Positions 22,401-34,400 of a stretch of 64,000 nt of DNA are shown piece by piece. The notes beneath the pieces are model-generated. The model did no database searches. It saw nothing but the letters and a program-made list of their open reading frames with translations, and had not been told where the DNA came from. The stretch is from the NCBI GenBank assembly GCA_961205875.1, contig OY540814.1:29518151-29582150 (forward strand), given 5' to 3'. The position numbers were made by a program, and so were the translations under genes. The DNA is from Sialis fuliginosa. Taxonomy: Eukaryota; Arthropoda; Insecta; Megaloptera; Sialidae. Position 1 is the stretch's first letter; every line of letters begins with the position of its first letter.

Positions 22401-25400
22401 TGAAAGGTGGGGGGGGGGGGGGTAGCAAAATATAACATTGTTAAGCAGAGGTAAGAACCAATTTAAACAGAAAATACAATTAGTAGCAATGTTACAAACC
22501 CGTTTTATGTTGTTATCGCAAAAGGTGGCAGCACATATTATTTTACATTCTTATTTTGAAAACTACGTAAATGCGGCGAATGCTAATAATTTTCTTGTGA
22601 TTTCTCACTATTACAAAAAATGTTTACGATTTTTACGAAAGTAATAACATGAAGTCCTTGGTCCCGGCTTTAAATTTTGAAATAAAAAATACTCCTCTGA
22701 AACTTCGTGAGTGGATTCATTTTGGTGTAACCTACAACTTTTTTATCTTCGAAAATTCTCAGAATTGGGGCGTTTTTGATGTGGCATGCATCAAACATGT
22801 CAATTTAACGATAGTTATAGGAAATTTACGAACAACCCTTTCTTTTTTACTTGAATTATAAGATTTTATAATGCAAACATCGGGAAATATATTCACCTAC
22901 AAAAATATTGGGGCATTTAGCGGGACCTACACCCTCAACATGTCAAATTCATGATGTTATGTAATTTATAAATAACCGGCTGATTTTTGCACAATTGCTA
23001 GATAAATAATAGTCAAATGTTATGGTTATACTGGCCTACAAAAATCAAGGGTATTTTGCCCTGACTACGGCCTAAACATGTTTGACGCATTTCACATCAA
23101 AAACGCCCCAATTCTCAGAATTTTCGAAGATAAGAAAGTTGTAAGTTACGCCAAAATGAATCCATTTCAAAATTTAAAAAATTTCATGCCAAAAAATTAA
23201 AAATTTTTTTTTAACTTTGACTGTGTACATCGAATGTAAAATTTTTTTAGCTAATTTTAAAACATGGCATTTGGAAGCTTAAATTTTCAGCTTAAAAAAA
23301 TACTTTTTCGATTTTTTTGAACCAAAATTGATTTTTTTACGAAAATGAGAAAAAGCCTTTAATTTCTTTGACAAGTGTAGTTTTTTGATTTTAGTAAAGT
23401 GAGATGTATTAGGTGAATTAAGAAAAATACATAAAATGGAATGACTAATTATTAATTTACCTAAAAGTATCATAATTAGCACGATATGTATTTTAATGTA
23501 ATTTTTATTAAAGCCGGGATCGAGGACTTACCTGTATTCTATACGGGAACTCCCTAAAGAACTCGTCTTCGCGGTCAAAGAACGTGACGCTGTACGAGTC
23601 TGCCTTAGCGACACGCCTCCTCTCCAGGCCCTCCTTGATCCTGGTGAGTCCGAAGGCCGCGCCGGCCAGGTACGCGACGAACGCGACGAGTATGATCGCC
23701 TTGGCGGTGCGCGTGCACAGCGCCACGGCGGCCACGTCGCGGAACCAACGCATCGCCGCGTGCTCGCGATTGTCCGCCGGGTGGATTGGCGGGTCCGTCA
23801 CCTGGACCACGCCGCCGCTGGCGATGTTGGTCACCGCCGCTGTGCCGTTGCTAGTCGGTATCGCGACCGCCGCGTCCACGTCGTCGTTCTGGATGACACC
23901 GCCCGAGCAGAACCAACGATACAGTCTGGATTTTTCACCTAGAATTAGAAAATATTAAGCTGTTAGATTTTACCTGAATATCTAAAATTAAAAAAATCAG
24001 TTAAGGTCAAATAAGGACCTTTTTTATATTAAAAAGGCTATGTTAATGGTAAACTTTGGTTTATTATTAATCTAAAGAAGTATGAAAACCAACTTTTCTT
24101 AAATGATTTAAGACATTTAATAAGGCCACTTAACTAAATTAAACATTTTCAGATAATTATAATGTTATTTTGTATGGGAACTATGTTTTAATCAACATTT
24201 GGCGTAATAATTGCTTAATTACAGCTAATAAATAATCGATTAATAATTGCTACATCCATAACAGCTGCTAAACTCTCGCCAGATCACGTTATTTCTTTTT
24301 ATAGAACTATTAGTAAATAAAAATGACATACAAATCTAGAACAAAATATGTGATCATAGATTGTAATAAATAATAAAAAGTCCAGTCTTAAATTTGTTGG
24401 GCCCTTATTATCCCTAAGGTACTACGGTATATATATTTTTTTTATAAAACAAAAACTAAAAAACAATAGAAATTAACTTTTTACCATAATCGAACTATTA
24501 ACTGGTCATTGTCAAGTCTATAAGGATCCGAGTAATAACTGTTCAATTTATTAAAAAAAATAAAGCCACACTGATATTTTTTCTGTCGTAAAAAAATCAT
24601 AAGGAGTGACACTAATGTACAAAAAATAAATCCTATTGACTTTTTTTTGGGGGGCAGGTGGCCACTAACGATTCCCGCCCTAGGAGTCCCCCCCCCCCTC
24701 CCTGGCAATGGCCTCTTTATAACATTCGCACTGATTGCAACCCTATCGAAGTAATTTATCATTTATCGAGTTGATTTTTAAAGCAATGTTGTTACATAAC
24801 TGATATCCGGTGTTTTTTGGTTACGCAAGTGTTATCTAACGCCAGGCTGAAGACATCTCTGTTACACTTATTGATTGTGTGACGTTTGTGGGCTCGCTCA
24901 CCTACTTCCTAAACTTTCTCTCAAATATCCATAGGCCCGTACACTTATTGCGAACTATTATACACGGCTACATTAACACCGACCAATCGACTTCGATCAC
25001 TACTATCTTAAACTGAATCAATCAGAATTCTACTCAGAGCATAAGTCATTTTTTGGTTCAAATCAGTGTAATTTTTTAGTAAACTTTTTTTTTATCTTTA
25101 AATTTTTTGTCGATCAGTTAAGCCCGATTAAGCAAAAAATATGTTATGTTAATTTGTAAAAAAAATCCATTATTTGTTAGCTGCTAACTAACAAATACTT
25201 ATTTGGCAACCCAGAAAACCTTTAATAAGGTATTAGCTGAAATACTAACTAATCAACTTATTTTAATTTGTTCATAATAGGGGAAGGAGGTCTCGCCGGT
25301 CTTAGGGCATTTGATAGTCTTAAAGTTAATGATGTAAGCTACATTTAAAAAAAAATTGAGTCTGTAGGATCGCGCCAAGCTGAGATATGAATTATTCAAC

Positions 25401-28400
25401 TTATTTGTTAATTTATCAATTTTAATTGACATTTTCGGTGATTTTTAACATTTTTTTAGGGGGAGAGAAGGCGGAAAAATAAATCTCGCCCAGGACGCCA
25501 GATTTGTTAAGGTCGACTCTGTTACCAAAACGATTATTTAATTTTAAAAATTGATTAAATAAAATACATAAATATCGATTATCTATATTGAAATATGGTC
25601 GTGTGAAAGTAGCTCTACTCATTCACAAACACTAAACACTGTGTTTACTTTTTATTATGCATGGAATTCACTTTAATGGCAGGTATTGTTGTTACATAAC
25701 CTATAATATGTAACTATATTGGTTTACATATGTGAAATAGGATGCGCCGCGATATTCGAACGCTTTGTTTTTATATTTCCGCGATTTTTAGATCACTTTC
25801 TGATAGTTATTATGTTGCAATCTAGGTCGATCTTTTACCGTATTAGGGTCGAGCGGGATAAATATGAAGCATGGGGTAAAAGTGAAACAAGCTTGCAAAT
25901 AAAAAACTAATTTGTTTATAGGAGAATTATAAAAACTGACATCATCATTCAAGGTTTGTTAAAGCTTACTGAAAATATGAATCGCCTAATAAGTGATGTG
26001 TCACCCCTTCTACACCCTGTTAGTCAATGTCTGTTAGTTAATTCTTTGCACATAACTTTCTGTATAGCTCAGATATTAATTAAAGTTACAATTTCACATT
26101 GATATGCCACAAAGAAGATAAATCAAACTTGCCAAAGTAGCTTTTCTAGAAATATTTTCCATTAGAGGCCTGTTTCACTTTTTCCCAAATTAGAGGTTAA
26201 AAATGAAACACACTTTTTTTGATTTTGAAAGTCCGTGTTGTATCGTACAGTTCAAATTACGTAAGTATTTAAAATGGTTATTCAAAAGCGCATCTAGTAG
26301 AAATAATTAAAGTATGAATTTGTATCGTTAACTTTCAAAAAACATGAAAGATTTGTATTTTGTTTCACTTTTACTCATTTTACGTTACCATATTATTTTC
26401 AAATATTCAAGCTATGATATAAATATGTTTTTTATAAGATCACATATCTTTTATTGCACAGTTTTTATAATAGTATACCTATGGTTTATTATTCTGTGAT
26501 TTGAACCATTTACTTATGTAACAAAGTGGTAAGTTGGTACACTTGTCAAATATACAGCATCTGTACATGTATTCGTATGTAAGCCAATGTAAGCCGTAAG
26601 ATAAGAGTACGTAAGGTTCAATAAGTGTTCTTACAGTATTAATAAATGTATCTGTGTTTGTATTAGCTAATACAATTAGTGATTATAACAATAAAGTGTA
26701 ATTATACCACTCTTCAGGTTACAACAACCTATTTAAAAGCAGACCTTCTTGATAACACTAGGATGACGATCAGTTATAAAAATAGTCAAATGTCTTTATT
26801 AACAGTGTACCCACGTTTTGGTAAATTAGATCAAGGATAATAATCTTATCAAGTGAGCTAGATTTACTTTGACCCCGTATGGGGGTGTCTATTACTTCCA
26901 TGTTCTGACAAATCCCATTGACATTTTTCATATATTAAAAATTATTTAAAAATAAGGGAACCGTGGCCTTCCCACAAGGGGGCCGCGAAGAGCTGCAAAT
27001 ATAACAAATATATTATTGTTAAATACTACATATATATATTATGAATTGTACATCAGTGGCGAAGCGTCCATGGAAGCAGAGGAAGCAGTGCTTCCCTTAC
27101 TTTATGGGTTAATTAATACAAATCTGTGTTTTCAGTTAATAAGTAATTTAAAAATATTATTAGAATATTCATCTTTATGCGCAACTCAAACATTTAAACC
27201 AAAAATAGCATTTAATATTAATTTACAGGTTCAATTATAAAAGTATAATACCTCTACGTCTTATTTTCTTGTATTTTAGTCGATATTTGTATGACGAGTT
27301 AAAGTTCACTGCAGGAAATTTCACTAAAAAATTTCAAATTTTTGATTTCATTAAAAGTATGTTTATTGTATAGAAAATGACGTGAAAAGTTGTTTGTTTC
27401 AAACCGCAGGTCTGTATCTCAAACCGTTCTCGAGATATAGCCTCTCAAAGTTTTAGTTTTTTCAAATTTTTGGAGAAAAAAGGCCATAACTTTTGAACGC
27501 GTGATCGGAATTGATTTTAGTTGACGGATTTGAAATCAGCGTGTCAAAATCTATATAATGACATATATAATATCTTAAAACTCGAAAAAAAAAATTTCGC
27601 GAAAAATCGAAAAAATTCAAAGGGGTATACCTTAAAAAAATGTCGATTTTTGGCCAAAATTTTTTTGTCGAATTTTAAAGTATTATACATGTCATTACAT
27701 AGATTTTGACACGCTGATTTCAAATCCGTCAACTAAAATCAATTCCGACCACGCGTTCAAAAGTTATGGCCTTTTTTCTCCAAAAATTTGAAAAAACTAA
27801 AACTTTGAGAGGCTATATCTCGAGAACGGTTTGAGATACAGACCTGTGGTTTGAATCAAACAACTTTTCACGTCATTTTCTATATAATAAACATACTTTT
27901 AACGAAATCAAAAATTCGAAATTTTTTAGTGATATTTCCTGCAGTGAACTTCAACTCGTCATACAAATATCGACTAAAATACAAGAGAATAAGACGTAGA
28001 ATCATTTAGTTACTATATAAATATGTAAGAATTTATTAAAAAAAGTAAAAGCTTGAACTTAAGGTGTTTCATAACTAGTTTTTTTGTTAATAGGAGGGGG
28101 AGGATTGACAAAATATTAAAAAAAAATAATAAATTATTTCTTCAATTTCATCCAGGTTGGATTTTTTTAACTCAACTAGTTTTCTTTTTAAATAACGCTA
28201 GAAGGGTCTGAAATTATGGATGAAAAATGAATGTTCAATCGGGCACCATTTTTCTTTAAATGCCCCACCCTGTTTACTTTAGAATAAAATAAAACTGAAT
28301 TAAATCCAACAATTAGTTTTTGAGATAATAATTCCCAAAATTCACCGCTGGCTACTGACATATGTTCCCCCTTAATATCTGTTAGATTTTTGGGTCAAAC

Positions 28401-31400
28401 TCACTACGAAGACCTGCCAATCTCTTTTGCTTTCTCTACATTTATGAGATCTATAAGAGAGCTCTTATTAATAAATTTATTACTGAAACAATAGTTGACT
28501 CTGAAATAAAGTATATCTGATGTGACTGTATGACATTCATGTAACAGTCAGAGTTACTGACATTACCCCCCTCACCCCTTTCCCTAAATACACCGCCCAT
28601 CTTGTTACACCGGACTGTTACGTAATGGAACATTCTCCGATGAGAGTGAAAGTGACCTCATGATCGAATATGTCTAAGAATTACATATTTACATACAAAT
28701 AAACATACACACATGTGAGTGAATACTAGAGGGTGTACACATATACGTATACAAGGGCGTCTGTAAGAAAAAAATAGGGGGTTCATTTAAAAATGAAATT
28801 AGTCTTTATTAGTTTACTTGAAGCGATTATTTGTAAAAATTATTGATAAATAAAAGGTAAGTACCTATTTTACCTTGTCTCAGAGGCGTAACGTAAATTT
28901 CTGCCGTCCGGGGCAGATGGTAAAATATGTTTTATACTTTTTAGTAATTTTGATGACTTTTTTTGGTTGCTAACTCAAATTTTCCGTCCCCAATCCACTA
29001 ATTTTCCACCCTTAACAAACTGTCACCCGGGGCAAATTATTTTTGCTGGTTCCGCCACTCTATAGTTACGCCCCTGGTAAATGTACACACACACACAAAC
29101 GTAATAGTTACGTTGGTATGTCTCCGTACGTGATGTTTGCAGTTACGTAGACACTGTTTGTTTTCCTGGTGCAGAATGTAGTAATGAAGTGAAATGTGTA
29201 AAAGAAAGAAAACTGTTGCGATTTCATTATGAAATGGACTTTTCATGTAGCTACATAGATCTAATTATATAAATTTGACTTGGGGCAAGAAGATAATAAT
29301 AACATTACAAGTTTTAGGCTTCCACATATCAGAGGTTATTTTAAAAAAATTTCAACTGCAAGTACCTTTTTTTTTGCTTTACACTTTATATATTTCTCTC
29401 TTACAGATTATAATGACCTTTTTTTTGCTCCACACTAATGTCCGATATTATAAACGAGCAAAAAAAAATTGCTAGCTAGCAAGCACCTCCAAATGAGGTT
29501 TCTAACCTATCCGACAGTTCTCTTGAAGTTTCACGAAGTGTTTGACAAGTTTCGCGCACGCGTGGTATGCAAACACCAACGGTATTAAAGCAGTGGCGAT
29601 ATTACAAGTTTTAGAGATTAAAAAAAAAACAAATATTCATATTATGAAAAATAAAATCGCTCTCATTGTTAATCAGTAACGAGAAAACTGAAAACGCCTT
29701 TTATTTATATGTAATTATGAACCATACATAAATATGATATGTTTTGTGTTCTATACGAAATACTGAATTAGCACATACATGCTTTCTAAGTTTATAAAAT
29801 TAGGCATATTAATTACGAACTATGTAGGTATATAGAAGTCTTGTTACAGTTTTATGCACTTTGGAAAACCTTGTCCGAAATCTCCCCCCCCCCCCCCTCC
29901 CCCTCTCTTCTGACTGAGAACTGAAAGTGGGTTTGTGTATAACATTCACATTATTTATATGTATATAAAAGAATTTCATCTTTGGTAATGTGAAATATGA
30001 ACGAAACATTTTAAGAAACCTGATTCGAACGATTATGATTTTTGTAACTATTTATTAATTAAGATTGTATTATGATTAAAATTTATATTAGAAGTATCAG
30101 AATATGTAGATCAAGCTCAAATAATACATTTCTCATTTGTTGTTTTAGATTTTAAGTCGAAAATCTTAGTTTTTTTTGTTTACATGTATTTTTATAAAAT
30201 CTGCAGATCGATTCGATCATGCAGGTTATTAGATTTGAAAAAAAAGAAAAGTTGAAGGGGACCTTTGTCAATATTTAACACCCTCGAAACCGTCAATCTT
30301 TTGTTTTAAACATTTTTTTCTGATTTTTTTTATTTTGGAACTAATCTGCTGGAAAGTCTTGGTATAGAAAGATATTTACTACATACGCTGTCTATTTGTA
30401 TACCCTACAAAAGCTTCGAAATTACTGAACGGATTTAAATGAAACTTTTATTTTATTTTGTCAAGTATTAGTTCGTGCAGATTTTAGACCATATTTCATG
30501 ACATTATGACTTCCGGAAGGGGAACAAGTGCTCTATTTGCCCTCTTCTACAAAACATGGAATATTTTCAGGGTTGTGTTCAGTAAGTATAGTAATTACAG
30601 TAATAGAAAAATTGAATATTTTTTTATTTTCAATGTTGTTTCAGTCACAACAACTTATGTCGATAATGTAGGTACTTTCTTACCGGTAGGAAATGTCAAT
30701 TGAGTCAATTAATATCTGTCTATCAATGTTTTTACTTATAATAATTTTTGTATGTACAGTTTTTTTATACAATCAAATTGTAAAAAGTGTCTTAATATAT
30801 ATAAAAATTATCACTTGAGAACAACTTATCCGATTTACGTGGTTTCTTTTTTAATGCATAGGTACGTTCTCTGGCCAGGTTATAGGCTATATTTTGTTAC
30901 GTTAGGTAACATAACAACTAAGCAGTGACGATAATAGTAAATCAAGTCGGAAAATTATTTGTACTTTTTTCTTCTGATTCGTTTTTGTTAAGTAATTTAA
31001 GTGTTGATATGTTATTATACAATAATAACTAATCGTGTTTGTACTTAATTAAATCAACTATATTTTTCAAAAATCCTAGACAATAATTCGCGGGCCCAGC
31101 TAGTTATTAATATAATAAGCTAATACATTTAGGTCGTGGAACAGGAAATGACAGATTTGCGATTCGGATGTTTTACCAAGAGAAGACTTGTTTCCTGTTT
31201 GTAGACTTGATGGAAAAAAATATTTTCTTATAGGTACAAGTTTCTATATAGTTAATCTATATACATATAATAACATTTCCTGACTGATTCATCATCGCCC
31301 AGCCGAAACCCCTGGTCCTAGAAATGTGAAATTTTAAGGGTATATTCCTTTTATGACGTAACCACCCACTAAGAAAGGATTTTTCGATAATCAACCCCTA

Positions 31401-34400
31401 AGGGGGTAAAAGAGGGTGTAAAAGTTTGTATGGAAAAAATATTTTTTGGTCCTAGAAACGTGAAATTTTAAGGGTGTCTTCCTTTTATGACGTAACCACC
31501 CACTAAGAAAGGATTTTTCGATAATCAACCCATAAGGGAGTAAAGAGGGTGTAAAAGTTTGTATGGAAAAAATATTTTTTGGTCGGATTTACTTGAAACT
31601 TAAAATAAATACTCTTCAATACAAACAATGAAATACGTATTTCAGCATTTTCCAAAATTAAACCCTTAAATGGGGTAAGAGGGTGTAAAAGTTTGTATGG
31701 AAAAAATATTTTTTGGTCAGATTTACTTGAAACTTAAAATAAATACTCTTCAATACAAACAATCAAACACGTATTTCAAGCTTTTCCAAAATTAAATCCT
31801 TAAGAGGGTGCAAGGGGGTGAAAAAGTTTGTATGAGAAAAACATTTTTGTATTCACTCGAATGAAACTACACACAGATACTTTTTTCGATGTTTTTATAC
31901 TGTAGGTTATAACTATCTTGCATAGGAGCCGATATATTTACGATTTTGTATAATCAATAAAAAACAAATAAAGGAAAAATTAAATATTTCAGCCCATGTC
32001 ACGTATGGAGGGTTGTAATTAGTTTCGAAATCCACGCGAGCGAAGCCGCGGGTAGCAGCTAGTAGTTAATACTATAATAGAGGAAATAATAAATAATATT
32101 ATAAGTATTACAATATTATTTATATACGCCAGTGATTCTCAACCTGTGGGGCGCGTGATATAACTAAATGGGGGGCGCGAGCAAATCATAATAAAAAATA
32201 AAATACACGTTTACATTTACCTCCCCCCCCCCATTGCTTCCTTTTTAGTAAAAATAAGAAAAATCGAGACTCCCATGAATATTTTATGACTAATATCGAA
32301 AATTGTAAAAAAATATTAATTTTTCTGGTTTCACTGTAATTTAATAACTTTCTTTCTCTATAACCGGGAAGTTAAAACTGTTATAAGTAGGTAGGAGTAT
32401 AAATACATATAAATGTACATAATTTGAGTAAATATGGCGCCCTAGGCACGGGCCTACTGGGCTTTATAGGAAATCCGTTTCTATGTTTACGATAATAATA
32501 ATTTTCAATTATATAGATGGTAATTAGAAAGATATGGTATGATTACTTTATTTGATAACTTACCAGATTGTGAAACTGGTAGAACTTTGATGCAGATGAG
32601 TGAGTGAAGGTTTTTCTTCTCGCAGTATCCAGACACCGCCATGCAGCCTGCGAAGAACGTTAAATGCCAGACGAAAAGAAATAGAACAGCGAATCCTGCA
32701 AATGAAAAATACCTACATAATTAACGCATATATTATGTTTGTCAATTTTTTAAACCAAGTACTTAAAAAAAATGATTTGATTTTTTCGAAACCCTTGAAG
32801 GGGACCACCAGATCCTTGTCGCACCAATTTACTTAAAAAAAATTAGGGTCGACGGAAAACTAATAAACAAACGAGAAAAAAAAAATCTGCCAAGTAAATG
32901 CACAGTGCTTCCTCGTGCTAAATTCACCAAAGGTAGTTAATTATTCAACAATTTAAATAAGATAATTTCATATTTACCCCGCTCGACCCTATATCAAGTT
33001 CACCACGGAAGCCTTAAGGCTTGTAAAATAAAACTTTATAATATTAATATAGGCTAGTATAGAAAGTAAAACATATCTAAGGAGTTATGGATCATACTGT
33101 ATGTTACATATAGTACATAATTATGTAGGTACTAACTATTTCATTGTCAATTATGTATAATGTAATTATATAATTACGAATTAGTATATCTGTTGCTTCA
33201 AGATATGACGAGTTAACTATTCAAATTATAAAACTACCTACATTTGTTTCAAATGTAGAATGATTTTGCAACATTTGGTGTTTCCGTAGAACGCGCAAAC
33301 TAATCTAGATTTTTAGACGTATTTAATTTTTTTGGAGGTCGAAATCTATACACAATATTTAAATACCAACTATCACTTTCATAATAATAAAAATACAGGA
33401 TGTTTAACTCATTCGTTCTCGAGTTTTTTTTTTTGTTACCGATATTGCTGATTTTTAGGGTTCCGAAGAAACCCTATTAATCTCACTTTGTCGTCCGTCC
33501 TTTTCACTCAAAGCTAAATAGCTCGTAAACTATATAAGCTAGAAACTTGAAATTTTTACTAAACATGTAAAATGACACCCTCTAGTAAAATATGTACAAA
33601 TGTATTGAATAAATAATTTTTAACGGGGGGCAATAAGGAGCTAAAGCTAGGAATTTTTATTTTATTTTATACCAAGGTATGTGGCACGTTAAAATGTATA
33701 ACCAAACAAGCGGAATTTGACCCTTTTTCTATTTTTTTTCTAAATCAAAAATGGTGCCTGTAGGGGGCTTTAAAGCAAATCCAAAAAAAACAAAAAAATT
33801 GTATACCAAGACGTGTGGCATGTCAAAATGTACATCTCAATTAGTAGAACATGACCATATTTTTTATTTTATTTTTCCAACTCAAAAATGGCTCCTGTAG
33901 GGGGCTAAAAGCAGTATTTTATTTTGTCCACTCAATTAGTAGAACTTGACACTTTTTTATATTTTTTTATAACTTAAAAATGCACCTGTAAGTGACTCCA
34001 AACATTCTACGTATTTTACCAATTTTATTTCCGTTGCATTACTAAAATTTTACCCTGAACGTGTTTAAAGAAGTATAACTTCAAAAAATATCAAATGAAT
34101 TTTTTAATGGTAATTTTTGTAAAACACTGACCTGAATAAATGCAGAATATCCGGACTGAGGGGAAGGGGCTGAGAATACCGATCCAGAAGCTGATCATGT
34201 CTGTGACCGAGGTGATTGTGATAGACACCGCGGCTTCGCTCAGTGTCCGGCCCATGCGCTCCGGCACTGAAGCCGTGATGCTGGTACGTCTCCACGCGGC
34301 TAGCATTACGAATGTGTCGTCGATACCGATACCTGAAAAACGAACAAATTCAATTAGTTATTCGACGAGAATAAAAAAAATATATTAAATTATATCTACA

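Larger units (their letters stand above)
23939..32563 (-). other. Patched-like intron 6 (8.6 kb), transposon-filled
   Basis: Linked by matching phase-1 splice ends (G|GT completes Gly). It contains the repeat pair member 25362-25510, a unit at 26140-26380 shared with 56675-56895, foldback copy A, a CAG-ended MITE, two Helitrons and hAT-like ends. No further coding exon was recognised in it. Confidence 0.8.

Noticed and set aside
27521-27732. Two overlapping frames on opposite strands with nearly the same peptide (and the same pair at 39049-39260)
   Set aside because: They lie across the centre of the foldback palindrome, so both strands read the same sequence; no start context or codon conservation supports a gene.
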